Origin: Sanderia malayensis | Lineage: Eukaryota; Cnidaria; Scyphozoa; Semaeostomeae; Pelagiidae | Reading direction: 5' to 3' | DNA length: 64,000 bases | Assembly (NCBI GenBank): GCA_013076295.1 | Contig: RQOL01000919.1 | Coordinates: 62,001 to 126,000, forward strand | In this document: positions 1 through 12,392 of the stretch, one piece after another | How the letters are laid out: every line of letters starts with the position of its first letter | Position numbering within the stretch: the first letter of the stretch is position 1 | Made by a program: the position numbers and the translations under genes | Notes under the pieces: model-generated | The model's input: the letters and a program-made list of their open reading frames with translations, nothing else | Told to the model about the DNA's origin: nothing | Databases searched by the model: none

Positions 1-3000
1 TTGCTTGATTATAAAGCTGACAAACGCAACACATTTACAATGTTGAACAAGCTCGTCTTCTGTGGGAGGAATTTGGTGGGGCTCGGGAACTTTTCCTTTT
101 GGTGTACAAATCTTCTTGTATCTTGCTTCCTCTACATTCGTAGTGCTTTTCATCCCATACAAAGAGCAGACAAATTCTTGAATGACACTCAGCGTTTCTG
201 GGTCAAATTCAGGTGTTTCGCCAATTTTGCCAAAAACAAACTGAAACTGCTCAAATTTCTTCAACACCTTGAATGCTTTTAATTTTCCGACGCCATGAAA
301 TGCACTGGTGTAATCACATCCAGTGAATGCATGCAGTGCAGGCAATGCATTTGCAACGGACGAGCCAATATTATTGTGAATTTCTTTGATGTGAAGTATG
401 CGGGTTCTGGATTTTGATCCAATCTGAACATAGAGGTTGGCATTGAATTGATTGGAGTAGTAAATTGCATAAACTGCAACATCGCTGTCAACAGTGACGA
501 TGCAAATTTGATCCTTCCCCATGGTTTCAGCATGTTTGCAACAAAGAATCAACTTGGTGTCGGCCTCTTCTTGAGAACTAAATAGCTCACTTTCTTCCGA
601 AATCACTACATTGCCGTCAATTACTTGAATCAGATAGCACAAGTCTTTGAACGTAACATATATTTTACGTGTCAAGCTTGCTCCTAAACTTCTCAGTGCT
701 ACTCCAATCCACCATCAAAAATTTGACCAAGTCAATTTTATTTTTGGGGTCATTCAGATATCTTTTAAACTGCTTAGGTGTTTTCTGGCTTCTTCTTTCT
801 TGTTTGATCTGAATTGTCCCACTTGTAGTTCTTCTGCGACGTTCAATTTCTTTTATCGAATGCTCCAAGTACTGATCAGTAACGAAGTATACTGTGTCGG
901 AATTCCCTTTCATGACACGATTAAATATTTGATCTGAAACGTCCCCAAAAGTATCCAGCGGAATTGAAGCAACTTGCTGCAGCAAAGCCATTCCATCAAA
1001 TATAAAGACGGTTTCCGGTGGTACAACTTCCAAGAGAGGGACGTCTGCTTCAAGTGCATCGAGCAATTTCGACTTGACAGTTTTCACCAAACCTCCATCG
1101 GGTAATGCCAGGGACCATGGCACAGGGCCAAGAGAATATGTTCAGAGCTCTTTCATTGTCACGGTGTTTCTTTTTTCAGCAATGATGAGAAGTTTTGCAA
1201 ATAGGCCACGCTCCACATTCATAGTCGTTATTTTTTCTTTCAATTTGCATACCTAAAAACAAATTAAATTGTCTTGAAAAATTCATCTTCCTTGTACAAC
1301 GACTGTTAAATGAGGAAAAGAAATGCATTTTTCTTTTTTCCTCTACACTCCTCGCCCTTTCATTATTTTTTCCTTCGCAACGAAGAAAAAACCTACAAAG
1401 ACGCTGCAAAAGAGCGTGAATGATTTCGTATCTGATATCTTTTACATACCTTTTTGGCCTTCATGGATGCGAAAGTCTTCAGTTTCAATCTTGCGATTGG
1501 GTCGTAAAATGGTCGTGCGCTGGTTGCAACTCTTTCATTGATAAAATCCATCATGGCAGACTCTCCCTTTTCATGAGCACGGATGAAGTCATTTTGAACC
1601 TCCTGTGGAGCGACCAATCCCGACGACAAGTTGGTTATGTGTTCACTGATTGTAAAGGGTGATCCCCACGATTTGACGACTTCATATGTTCGAGCAACGG
1701 ATTCCTCGTCGAACTTCATCCTGGCTGCTCCAATGTCTTTGGTCAGTGATGCCTCATCTCCAATGGACAGCATGGATTCCAACTTGTAAACAGCATTTGC
1801 TGCGCAATGACTTGTCAGCATCCATCGCTGTACGGTACCGACACTTGTGCTATAGCCAGTTATTCCACCGTGACATTTTTGCCCACGGTTAATGGTCTGC
1901 TCGATACATTGGTCCGAAGGAATCACATTGAAGCATCCAGGCTGTCTTCTTACTGCAAAGTTTCCCAAGCAGCATATTTGGAAAAATAGTAGAGTTGTTA
2001 TTTTCAGGGAATTCACAGTTACGTTACGATAGCATTGTTCAATTTTCACGGATAATGCTGCGAAGAAAATTTTGCACCCTTAAATTAAACTTAATAGTGA
2101 GTTATTTATAGCAGTTGAGTTGATATTTATATCCGTCAGCAACTTTAAAAGGAGTAATTAGTTTATAAGCTTCAGCTTACCGAAACTCTTCATACACTAC
2201 AGGGTGTGTTTCAGGAAGAGACTGCATTTCAGCCCAGTAGTATGTTAAGAAGCGGGAATAGTTAGGACGATCGTAAGCGAATAGCCAAGGAAGCATCCGT
2301 TGAGTAGAAAGCATATGAAGCTCCCAGTCACCGGTTCTGACAGATCTGATGAAGCCAAAGAGTAAGTTTAGCATTTCCATAAATGACTGCCAGAAAGATG
2401 CTCTTCGTACTTTAAAAAGAGTTTCTTGAACCAGTCGCTGTTGGCCAAAAGACTGTCAAAATTTTCCTTGGTAATATCGTGCAGAGCGGTTGAAAATGAA
2501 GTCATGGATGTGAGCGTTTCGACAGTTCCTTGATTTTCACTACCTTCCAGCCAGTTAGCGAAGCTTTCTCTCTTCAAACGGTTCAGTGCATCGAAGACGT
2601 ACTTTAAAACCCTCAAAGAGTTGTTGTAATGCTTTCCATTAAGGGCTTCCTCAACAGATGATTGGCCTTCAAAGGAATGAAAACAATAAGTTTTTTGGAA
2701 AGGGATATATATTAAATGCAAAATGAAATGAAATGAAATGAAAAAAATAATGGTTTGATCGAAGATTCATCTTCGTTAACAATGGTTATTATGCTCATTA
2801 ATGTAAATACGGTATTTCTTGTTTCTCACCTAGCAAGTCTGCTTCCACTATTATATCCCGTAGCCCTGCGTCGCCAAAGCGTTTGCCGATGATAGCCAAA
2901 AATGTGCAAGTCGTGTGAAAAGCACCCAATCGTAAGACAACGAAATCCTTCAAACTCTGGTGCCTTGGCATTTGTAGAAGTTCGAAAGCTTTAGCATATA

Positions 3001-5561
3001 CTGCTTGGTCTAAAACAATATCGGTTTCCTGTAACCCCAAAAGCTCTGCCTTTATCTTTGATTGCTGAAGAAGCTCGAGCACTATTTCTAGTTTTGTTGG
3101 CAATGCATCAATGGCGGGCAAGTATGGAATCCTGTGAAATGTGGGTATCTCTTCAGATATGAGTGCGTTAAATCCTGTCCAATTCGGAATCGAGTAATGA
3201 AGCTCTTGGGCTGCAGCTTGCTGCTTCAGCAAAGACCACAGAAAATCTGTATATTTGGAAATTATTTCGCATTCTTGTATCGGCTGCATTTGATAAGGAA
3301 TGCTATCAGGATTTACCCGCTTGTTATTGCAAACTGGATCAAGGTCCGTTTGAAGTGCTCTGTAAGATCTTGCCTTTTTAGTAACGGGAGAAACAGGCTG
3401 ATGGACTATTTCATCTTCTGGTTGAGCAAGCTGGACCATGATACCATTTGTGCAATGCATGTTGATACCTGTCAGAGTTTCTGGGTTGATGTCATTATTA
3501 TCCCAGACAAAAGTCAAGAAACGTTCGGGCTGAATAACGGCTGGTACAAATGTTTTCAATGCTTTATATTTTGTTTGCTGTACTGCAAGTGTCGTTTCAA
3601 GATATCTCACTTCATCATAGGATATGCAGTGACCCAATTTGTTCAACCAATTCACAATCTCCTTTGATCCTGTTTTTCGCTTCACGCACAATGAAAGCAG
3701 AACGTGTTTATCCGTGCGATCTCTTCCATTTTTTACACAATAGATTATATCCTTTCCTATAGACTCGATTCTTTTCTTTTTTCTTCCAGTTATATTTCCA
3801 CCTTCCGATAAAAGTGCTTTCAGGAATGTTACAAGGTTAAAAGGAAGTTCAGTTTCTGAACTGAGGAGGTCGTCCTCGCTTGGGGGCCATTGTTGTAATG
3901 TATCATTACTTTTCTTGATTTCATCTCTCAAAAATTTTGCGACCTTTTTAATTTTCTCTGTTGAATCATTGTCATTTTTTTTAGAAATAGCTGCTTTTTT
4001 CAATGCAGGTTGACTTACTTCAATTACTTGACCTTTTGGAACCTCATTACTGAAAATAAACAAGCTTCCACGTCTTGGTAACCAGAATTCTATTTTTGTT
4101 CCGAGAGATTTTGCAATTTTACTTGATAGAGTTCTACTATCTGTTATGATTGATGTCTTAGATGTACTTGGCTCTTCAGATTGAAACATTTCGTCCTTAC
4201 TTAAAATTTCGTTCATGTTTATCACTTTTCCACTGTCGATTACTTGTTCTTTGATATACTGGAGCAAAGATTGGAAAGAGTTATTCTCAACAGGAGCAGA
4301 TTCTCGTTCAGCGTATGTGTAATTGCGATAACAAGTTCTGTGGTAGAAATATTCTTTGGCGACAATCACCTCCCAGTCAACTGATACTAACTCTACAAGA
4401 AGAGACGAATTATCCTTGTGTTTTATGGCTGCCTCTTTCAGGCTTTTTGCAGCATTTTCCGTTTCGCATTTCTCTAAACGTTCGTAGCCACTCCCGTTTT
4501 TCGCCGTTTTTCTTTTTCTACAGATGCAACATTCATGGTCTGCTAATATTTTTCCTGTCAAATAAAGAAAGTTACAATTACTATCAAGGAATGAAATTGA
4601 ACGCAAATAACAATGAAGAAAAATCAATTTCGAAATGCTAAATTCAGAAGTACATACACATATTCCGACCAACAAAGACAAATATTTCTGGGGCTTGGTA
4701 AAAGACGCTAAGAAGAGGCCCGAAATGACATTTGAGTCATTTAATATTGTTTCATGGCGATTATATGGTACATTAAGCTAGAAGATACTTTGACTTCTAC
4801 CAGGGGTTAATTTAATTGAGTGGCGGTGTCTTACCAATTCGATCTCGTTTTCTGAACGACAATCTTTTCATTTGAAACCGAGCTTTTCAGTGCTCCTTCT
4901 TTTCCTCCTCTTTACGTGCATTTTCTGCTTTTTCCAAGATTTGCAAGGACTTCTTATGCGTAAATTTTGAGTAGCATTTCGGGTGATATCCATACTGTAG
5001 ATCTGGAACTTCTTCTTTGCTGAATTCTGTTGCGATCGTAGAAAGCAATTCATTTTTCCGAATCAAACTAGGAAAAAACACTAAATTATAGCGAAGAATA
5101 AGGCTACAGCCTCAGAGAAACATGACATGGCATCATAGTACTGTAGAACCCTACAATTTCAATTGTTATATATAAAATATTCGAAATCAAACTTCGCAAA
5201 ATGAGTATTGTAAAAATGTCCATATGGAACTGCCCCCCCCAATAATCCTACATTTGATTGCTCTCAAGCTATTGTTTCTTAACAATAGGCTGAGAACAAA
5301 AAACGTTTCCAAAAAACGCGTAAAAATAGAATAAACACGACCCACTTACTTTGCTTCTTTAACTCGTAACCAAGAGTTACCAGTGAAATTCCGAACATTA
5401 TTTTCAGCATCGTAAATTTTAAAATGTATGATGCAAGACGTCGTCGTTTTTTCACGTTCATGCCCGTTTTCGGTTTCTTCAGCAACACCAGTTCCTTTTC
5501 TCCGTGTTTTGCTACTTTTCTTTGGCATCAAATGTATTTTAAAATCCATTGTCTTGTTCAT
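1..5561 (-). pseudogene. Decayed multi-exon transposase with FEN1/XPG-like nuclease domain (Academ-like), 3' end off window
   Basis: Minus-strand gene read as exons at about 5350-5561, 4835-5067, 2830-4554, 2181-2666, 1450-1970 and 1252 to beyond base 1, most with GT/AG edges. The N-terminal exons carry zinc-like motifs (CIIH, YHPKCY, CCICRK, then HRTCYRNYTY). The middle exons (FVWDNND, then MLPWLFAYDR, then DQCIEQTINR) look like a transposase core with possible D/D/E residues. The last exon holds a PIN-type nuclease: FIFDG near 1000, QEEADTK near 570, TVDSDV near 490 and GCDYTSAFHGVGK near 285-335. The last resembles the FEN1 GCDY helix-hairpin region. Lesions: an in-frame TGA at 1142-1144, a one-base shift near 665, a shift near 2400, stops near 4890, and no AG acceptor for exon 5. 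Academ transposons are known to pair a transposase with an XPG nuclease; that family name is inference. It is probably a dead repeat copy, not a host gene. Confidence 0.6.
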
Positions 5562-5932
5562 TCCAAAGAAAAGCCATGTCGATAAATTTCAAAAACTTTT
5601 AAGAAATTATAGTAGATTATGTATTCACATTTGAAAAAATAAAATATTTTTTCACACCATCCTCTGAAACTAAAAAAAAACTGATGGGGAACACGTGGAG
5701 CTCGCGCCATCTCTTGCTAGCCTCTTGTTGAATTGTTCACCCACTTATTCAACATGGCGCCATGATTTGCAACAGGCCTATTTTGGAGGAGATAAAACAT
5801 CACTGGAAAAGGATTTAAAAGACAAATTAACACGTCCAACCGGTAAAAATCTTATATTTTTAGATCATATAATAATATTTTTTAGGTTTCATAATGCCCA
5901 CAAAGTTTGCAAGTAAAACCCTATTTTCAGGC
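5562..5932. other. Spacer with no recognised gene
   Basis: AT-rich sequence between the Academ-like gene and the Helitron A tail. I see no coding signal or clear repeat. An A/T-rich tract at 5640-5680 precedes a short GC-richer stretch. Confidence 0.4.
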
Positions 5933-6660
5933 CTATAGCTTCTTGACTAGTACCTCAATTGGATTTTTCAATAGCACTTCACTCTCAGCAAGCATACATC
6001 TGTGCCACGGCGTGAATGTATTCTTTGAATAACTGCGGTCGTTTGTTTTCAGGATTACGTTTGTACATAGCAAAAAAAGAAAGATTGCCGTTACATTAGT
6101 TAAAAGCTCGAACACCAGCGTCAAGGAGTAACCTTTGTTCGAGTTTTCCTTGTTGGTGAAAAGTGCAATTGAAATTTGGAAGTTATAACAGTAAACACTA
6201 AAGGGGCCTCTATATTAGACTAAGTTTTCATGTATTAAAAGGAGAGGGGGGGTGTTATTGAGTGCGATGTTTTGCAAAAAGTAACTATCCTTAAGGGACA
6301 ACTTGCAGTTTTCACAGAGTAAGGAAATCCACTTTCCCATAGGCAATATCGGAGAAAATGGCAACGCATAACTCTTAATAATCGGGCGCTACGCAGGATT
6401 CAGGACTGTGCCGACTGCTGTGTGTGGTGCAGTCACCCCTGGACATGTGGAGGGTGTAATGTCCAGTTGGTCTCCGCAGATCAGTGTTATCTAGAATGAA
6501 TGCATTCTAGAAGGTGCCAGTAACGGCTGTACATCACACTTATGTGCGACGTGATCTGCGTTGACACACAATACCCGTACCCTTGAATGTGTGTATGTGC
6601 GTTTTGGTAGGCAGCCCTCTGTAGAGCAACTGTGCAGATGGTCGCTCTAGGATGAAGCCT

Positions 6661-8203
6661 TTACAGGACTTCTTGGAAAACAATGTTCTTTGTTTTCCTG
6701 TGTGTTTCCTCTGGGAGGAATACTTTGAGCCCGTTAAATGATGTTGCTCTTGACATGGCCACATATAACTGACCATGTGTGAACACGGGCTCAGGTAAGT
6801 ACAAACCAACATACCTCAGGGATTGCCCCTGTGCCTTGTTGATTGTCAAGCAGTATGCAAGTCTGACTGGAAACTGTCGGTTTCATTTTGAACGGCATTT
6901 CCGTGTCCTGAGTGGAGACTGTGATCTTGGGAATCATGACCCGTTGTCCTCTGTGCTCCTTGTAATGATCTCTGCTGTGATCACGTGACGTCGGAGATGC
7001 CGAACTATGAGTCTTGTTCCGTTGCAAAGACCTTTCTTTGGATTGAGATTCCGCAGAAGAATGATCGTTGCACCAACCTAATGCAATGAATATTATTGTG
7101 ATTAATGACGCTTTTTTGCACTACCTTTGCACATAATAATTTAATGTTAATAGGATGAAAGATTGTACTCTTCCTACCTTGAGTTTAAGTCTGTGCAACG
7201 GCATTCCATTGGGTGAGTTGGTTGAGAAATTCAATGGGGTAGGCCTCTTCCTCATCTGGATCGTCTGTGACAACACTGTCTGTGCTGTAATAAGTTCTTT
7301 CGGCTGTTTGAAGTCTGTCCAGAAAATCGTTTACTTGATGTGATAAGTCATTCTTTGGAGTCAGACAACAGCGTTCAGACATTGTTACAGGATCCATCAT
7401 TAGGTGTGAATCTGGTGTGTTCGGCCTGGGAAAAATGAAGTTCAGCATGTCTTCTTTAGACGAAGTGCATATCTGTTGTGGCAGAATTACGTTGTCCAGT
7501 GCATCGTGTGCTTCTTGCTTGTTGCCAAGTCTGAGAAGCCATTCTGAGAATTCACGGTATGAATCATCTTGAACGGCTCTCATGTTGGTGTGTAAACGAT
7601 GCTGCTGAAACTTTGTCCATAGATCAATGATCTGGTGTGATTTTAGAGTCTCTGCTACAATTCTTTCCCTTCCTGCTTTCGTGACGACAGGTAGAACTTG
7701 TCTGAAGTCACCACCAAGTAGCATGAACTTGCCACCAAATGGTCTGTCGACATGTGTAATGTCTCGAAGCAGTCGGTCGACTGCTTGTAATGCAAGTGCG
7801 GGAATCATGGAAGCTTCATCCCATATGAAAGAGGTAGTTTCGCGCAATACCTGTGCTCTCCTGCTCTGTCTCTTGACATTACACGTTGATTCAGCTTGAA
7901 GTGGTATAGGAATTTGAAAGGTAGAATGTGAAGTTCTACCATTTATGAGCAGTGTTGCAGCAATTCCTGACCACGCCATGCACTGAACTTTATGTCCATT
8001 GGCTTGCAGATTGTGAACCAACGTGTTGTAAAGGAAAGTTTTCCCGGTTCCAGCCGGCCCGTCAACAAAGTGACAGTTCTGTTCGGATTGCGCGTTGATA
8101 GCATCAGTGATTCCCGTGTATATGGCTCGCTGTTCAGGGTTCAATGCGGCCAGCATTCGTTCTCCTTCCTCTCTGGCATTGCCAACATCCATGTCATCTT
8201 CCT
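6661..8203 (-). pseudogene. Helitron A PIF1-like DNA helicase domain, broken
   Basis: This is the C-terminal SF1B helicase of the Helitron Rep-Hel protein, which unwinds the strand displaced during rolling-circle transposition. The exon starting at 8203 shows the Walker A motif GPAGTGKT, the Walker B region IWDEASM, GGDFRQVLPVV and HTNMRAV. After the break comes [18 protein letters not shown] and VAMSRATS (motif VI), ending in QEVL at 6661. Compared with Helitron B, a one-base deletion near 7210 changes frame at the position of PNGMPLHRL. Two more frame changes surround RVMIPKI (about 6960-6880). It continues upstream across a short intron to the segment at 8360-8697. The gene is clearly dead but recognisable throughout. 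Confidence 0.85.
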
Positions 8204-8359
8204 CTGTAATAATAAGTGAAATATATTGCAATAAAATTGGAAAGAAAGCTAGGAGAATCAATGTGCAAAAATACGTAAATGCCCTTGTCTGCACGATCTT
8301 AGGATACATTATTATATTCTTACTAATACAGTACATATTTGAAAATAACACATTAGTAC
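8204..8359 (-). other. Conserved Helitron intron (copy A)
   Basis: On the minus strand the coding sequence for VIPER ends at a GTACTA donor (GT at 8358-8359) and resumes after ...TTACAG (AG at 8204-8205) with EEDDMDV. Helitron B has an intron at the same codon (28679-28760) with unrelated internal sequence. This supports a real, inherited intron and not a random gap. Confidence 0.7.
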
Positions 8360-8697
8360 CTCGTTCAGGAATGACATAGTCGGCTGGAAGTTGAGGAAGG
8401 TGAGCACAATTAGTGATCGATTGACAAGATACTCTCCAATTTTCGTCAATGTCATGTAGACATTGATACCTGTGTCAGTCTTCAAAAGCTATGGCCATAT
8501 CTGGATGATTGACTTGATCACATCGAACAAAGTCTTCACTCAATGCCTCTTTGAACATGTTGAAGAGTGCTGCGATATCTGAAGGTGTTTGAAAAAACAG
8601 TAATGTTGCAAACAACTGTCTCAGTTGTATTGGCATGTTAAAAAAGACTGCCTCCTCCAAACAGCGTATGATTTCAGCATCATCTTCCAATAGACCT
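8360..8697 (-). pseudogene. Helitron A linker between replicase and helicase (5' part displaced by insertion)
   Basis: Encodes LLEDDAEIIRCLEEAVFFNM and onward, including a stretch matching RQLFATLLFFQTPSDI. This Helitron linker domain corresponds to 28320-28678 in Helitron B. An in-frame TGA at 8475-8477 replaces an Arg codon present in copy B. The reading frame breaks at 8697 because an element was inserted at a TA. The other half of the same codon context lies at 13231, and joining the two flanks at the TA restores the frame exactly. Confidence 0.8.
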
Positions 8698-8942
8698 ACA
8701 ATCCTTCACAAAATACATTGAGACTCGCAAAAATACAAGATAGCAGTACGTTTTTTGGCAAACGTTTGCATGAAAAATGATTCCCCAGCACTCCCTTCCC
8801 CTGACTATGCAATGTTGTCATTATTGTGGAAAGAAAACCTCATCATATCCTCAAAGAAGCTGAGAAACAACACCTAACCAACATTGATTGTTTGGGGGAG
8901 GGGAAAGACAAAGGCAGTCTCACAATTTATGTGGACGATTGT
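8698..8942 (+). repeat. Left direct terminal repeat of the Rep-bearing element
   Basis: 245 bp, begins ACAATCCTTCACAAAATAC and ends GTGGACGATTGT. It differs from the right copy by about one indel in a C run (8810 region) and one C/T change. Its outer end abuts the TA target site; its inner end continues into CTGAAATTTGG. Confidence 0.9.
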
Positions 8943-9577
8943 CTGAAATTTGGAAAAACATTTGAAAAGGGTATGTAGCATTTGCAGTCTTGCAATTTCA
9001 CATTACTTGTTGTAAAAAAAAAGCATTGCATGGGTGACACGTTTTTGGGGTAATGAGAAAGCAACTTCCAAAAAGGCAATGACAAAAAGGGTAGCTGGGG
9101 TAAATGAGAAAAAGGGTACCTATTTCACACAAGATTTAGTTTTTCACCGAAAATGAATATGTTTCTAAAGAAACAACATGATTCATCAGTTTTTACGTTA
9201 GGCCAAACGCGTAAACAAAGGTTTTCTAGTGTCTTCAGTCATGTTTATTTCGACATTTTGACCGAGTATACTTGCAGTTGGGACAATAGCTAATTTCACA
9301 ATTTTACGCATACAATAATTGTACTTACCAAACGATATGACAACGAAGAAGACACAAGGAAAACGGAGACGTCGCTGTTGCAAAATTCAACTTCTGAAGT
9401 ATTGCCTGGAATTGGATTATAAGTATCATGTGGCTATTGATACCCCACAGATTTGCAGGAAGTAATGGGAGTGTTGTGAGATTTTATATCACATATCACT
9501 GGTGAATGAGTTGGCTGCAAATTGGCGCGTTCTATTCATTTTTTCAAATCAACAATAAGCACACGTTCTATTTGATA
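8943..9577. other. Leader between left repeat and Rep start
   Basis: Non-coding. It contains a repeated motif of the type GGGGTAATGAGAAA / GGGGTAAATGAGAAA followed by AAAGGGTA (9048-9120), which may be short iterons. A minus-strand reading frame at 9198-9383 shows no recognisable protein. Confidence 0.4.
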
Positions 9578-10853
9578 ATGTCTGAATCTGATTTGCAAAC
9601 GTCTCGTAGTGGAAAGAGGCAGTACCTGGTGACCTATTCCCAGGCTGATTACCACAAATTTGCAACAAGGGAAAGTTTCGGTATGATGTTGGAAAAGGAG
9701 TTTAATAGTGGGAACAGCAAAGTAAAAGTGTCCCATTGGGCCTGTTGTAAAGAGATGCACGAAGCTGGTGGGTTTCACTATCACTGCTGTTTGAAGCTGA
9801 CAGGGGTGAAAAAGTGGTTGAGTGTCAAGAGAGACATCACGAAGAATCACAACATTGTTGTCAATTTTTCTGACAGTCACAGTCATTACATCTATGCGTA
9901 TCGATATGTGTGCAAGTCAGATACAGAAGTTGCACACAGTCCAGGTCATCCCGATTTGTCTGAAGTGGGATCTCCACGCACAAAAGCTTCCACCGCTGCG
10001 CTTCGTGAAGGCAGCAGAAAGCGCAGATCTGCATCACCAAATTCGCAGAAATGCACAAGCAGCAAAATCAAGAGGCGCCTTAGCAATCTTGAAGTTTGTG
10101 ATTATGTTGTCGAAAACAACATTCACAATCTACAGGAGCTATTTGCAAAAGCAGATTCGCGTAAGCAAGAAGGTGAATGCGATTTGGCGATTTTCTTGTT
10201 TTCCCGTGCTCAGAAAACATTAGATGAGCTTATCAGCAAGTCTTGGCTTTTAAAGACTGCATCAAGTGGTTTAGCTCTCCGCCAAGTTAGCAGAATTATA
10301 AGGTGCGAGATGCTGCAAAAATGGCTGCTTTCATGAATGTCATGGGAGCTGGATGGAGTGCGCCCTGGAGGTTTTAACCTTGAATGGAATAGATCCAGCT
10401 GTGTTTGCCAAATACATTCGCGATCTTTTGGTATTGGGGAGAGGAAAATTCCGTAACCTCATGATATATGGCCGGTCAAATTGCGCCAAAACATTCATGT
10501 TGAAGCCCCTAAAGAATATATTTGGAGAAGGCCTTTTTGACAACCCAGCAAATGACAAATATGCCTGGGTGGGTGCTGACAAAGCAGAGGTGATATTGTT
10601 GCAAGACTTCCGATTCAGCAAGGAGGTCATTACGTGGAAAGACTTGCTACTGCTTCTTGAAGGTGAGACAGTGAAGCTGCCAGCTCCAAAGAATCACTTC
10701 ACATCAGATGTAGTCATTCAGTCTGATGTCCCTATATTCGCAACAGGAAAGTCTCCCATTGTTTACCGAGGACCCTTCAATGCGGAAGACGAGCGTGAAA
10801 CAGACATGATGAACAGTCGGTGGAGGTTGGTGGCATTTCAAGCATGTTTTTGA
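9578..10853 (+). pseudogene. Rep protein, HUH endonuclease plus SF3 helicase (CRESS-like), frameshifted
   Basis: Paralogue of the intact Rep at 52412. The start at 9578 is chosen because MSESDLQ precedes motif I; an upstream in-frame extension has no support. Seen in order: motif I YLVTYSQA, motif II GFHYHCCLKL (HUH pair His-Tyr-His), motif III YAYRYVCK with the catalytic Tyr, then after a variable linker the SF3 helicase with Walker A GRSNCAKT, Walker B EVILLQDF and motif C VPIFATGK. The reading frame breaks twice. The first frame ends at 10336, a short stretch around 10297-10352 is in a second frame, and the helicase from 10353 to 10853 is in a third. The Walker A glycine before Lys is Ala here. 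Such Reps nick and join DNA for rolling-circle replication of small circular genomes; this copy should be inactive. Confidence 0.8.
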
Positions 10854-10998
10854 GGAGGAAAATCAGAAAAGAATAGCACCATGTGGTGCTTGTTTTGCAA
10901 AACTTGTTCTGTCATAAGAAAACTGACTTTAAAACATTATGGGACTGAAAGTTTGCAGAATGTAATGTTCTGCATTTAATGTTTCTTGCATTGTCTCC

Positions 10999-11233
10999 AA
11001 CGCGTTACCAACGTGTTACGACGAGTTACCATACGAGTTACCATTTTCTATATAGGCTTCACACCAGAGATTGACGTGTTACCACGAGTTACCATCGTTT
11101 TTAAAAGAACTTATCTCTTCCTTATTTTTATGGACTCTGTGGTAACTCGTGGTAACACGTCAACCACGGTCTGAAGCCTATATAGATAATGGTAACTCGT
11201 ATGGTAACTCGTCGGTAACACGTCGGTAACACG
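10999..11233. repeat. Foldback with iteron-like GTTACC repeats, 145 bp past the Rep gene
   Basis: Two arms of about 95 bp are inverted copies (roughly 90% by eye) around a loop of about 45 bp that contains TTTTTAAAAGAACTTATC. Each arm carries tandem units of 11-12 bp built on GTTACC/GTTACG with ACG or ACGAG spacers, plus CTATATAGGCTTCA. It could be an independent foldback MITE. Its position right after rep and its tandem binding-site look also fit a replication origin or Rep-binding region. No CRESS nonanucleotide of the TAGTATTAC type was found. Confidence 0.7.
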
Positions 11234-11317
11234 CAGGAATAAAGAAAATATGCCTCACCTATAAATTATTCATCGTCATGACACCTTAATACTTAATTCG
11301 CTGGCCTTTTGCCTTCT

Positions 11318-12392
11318 TTACCATATCAATACGTTTATCCATAGATGCAATTGTTTTATCAATAATTTCGGGGAATAACTCAGTAGTGTCTGTTTAGCTC
11401 TTTCACAAAATTGCGAGTACGTCTCGTGCGTTATTCTGTTGCTAAATGCATCTTCTCGCAGTTTTGACTTAACGTTGTGGAAAACATTTTCGATCGGATT
11501 GAGGTCAGGACTGCGAGCTGGGATCGTAAACTTTCTTGCCCCGACATCACACATGGCTTGTTGTGCCTTTCGGCTGTTCTGGGAAGGGTCACCATCTTGC
11601 AAGAAAAGTTTGCCTTTTACGTTGCAGCTACGCTCAAAAAGTGAAGGGAACTGTTCTCTAATAAAGTCAGCAACTTTTGCCATTCAACTGCCCTTCGTAT
11701 TGTTCAGCTAAAACCACACCCCTTTTATAGGCAATTGCAACTAAAAAATTTGCCGTTCTACCACCACTCCCTGCGTGGGAACCCTTTGCAGTTTGATTGT
11801 AACTGAGACCATCGGAAGGTTTACGCCACGACATTGTTCTTGGTGCCAAAGACTGATCGTGGGGATTTACTTTGTGCGTAAAACCAACTCCATCTAAATA
11901 GAACGCTACATGATCCGTCCAAACGGACGGTGTCAATGACCTGCGAACCTTTTTAGCAAATTCATATCTAACTTTGAGATCTTTTCGACTCAAAACTCCC
12001 TTCTTCCTTGAATGGGAATACTTAAATCCAGCTTTTCTCAACACGCGCCTCACTGTTTCATCCGAAATATTTGGTGACACACCAGCAAACACTTTCAGTC
12101 TCTTTGTTGTGAAATACCCATAGTCTCTTCGCAAAATTTCAACCTGTCGCAGAATATTACGTTTGTCTCGAACAGTAAGTTTCGGGGGGCGACCTTTGTT
12201 ATTTTTTCTTTTGTCAACAGTTGTGTCCTCGATTGGTCGTTTCATATGTCTACAAATTGTTGCTTTGGAATATTTTCCATATTTTTTGACACCTGAAATT
12301 TCCCTCCATGTTTTATTTTGATCTTGGTGAAGATAGCGCCAGTGAATTGAAACAGCCAGTGGAACTCGGTTAAGTTTGCACTTGGGCTTCAT
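11318..12392 (-). pseudogene. Tc1/mariner-like transposase with one frameshift
   Basis: The minus-strand reading frame starts with MKPKCKLNRV at 12392. It has an N-terminal helix-turn-helix region with KNNKGRPPKLTVRDKRNI (the GRP linker typical of Tc1 transposases) and the first catalytic Asp in VAFYLDGVGF. The frame shifts by one near 11680 (around GQLNG / AKVADF). It then continues with LFLQDGDPSQNS (second Asp) and SPDLNPIENVFH (final acidic residue). It encodes a DDE cut-and-paste enzyme that would duplicate TA on insertion, matching the TA flanks of the larger element. No TIRs of its own were found on either side, so it may be a passenger or the element's own transposase. Confidence 0.8.

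Noticed and set aside
279..533. 84-aa minus-strand open frame starting with Met
   Set aside because: It is the wrong frame of the XPG-like exon; the motif-bearing frame (QEEADTK, GCDYTSAFHG) runs across the same bases without a start.
8698..8942. Direct repeats read as LTRs of a retrotransposon
   Set aside because: No TG...CA termini, no primer-binding site, no reverse transcriptase, and a TA duplication instead of 4-6 bp, so not a classical LTR element.
9822..10223. 133-aa plus-strand frame overlapping the Rep gene
   Set aside because: It overlaps the HUH and linker of Rep in another frame, with no motif of its own; unlikely to be an overlapping gene.
10999..11233. Foldback as TIRs of the Tc1-like gene
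   Set aside because: Both arms lie on the same side of the transposase and no copy is found beyond 12392.
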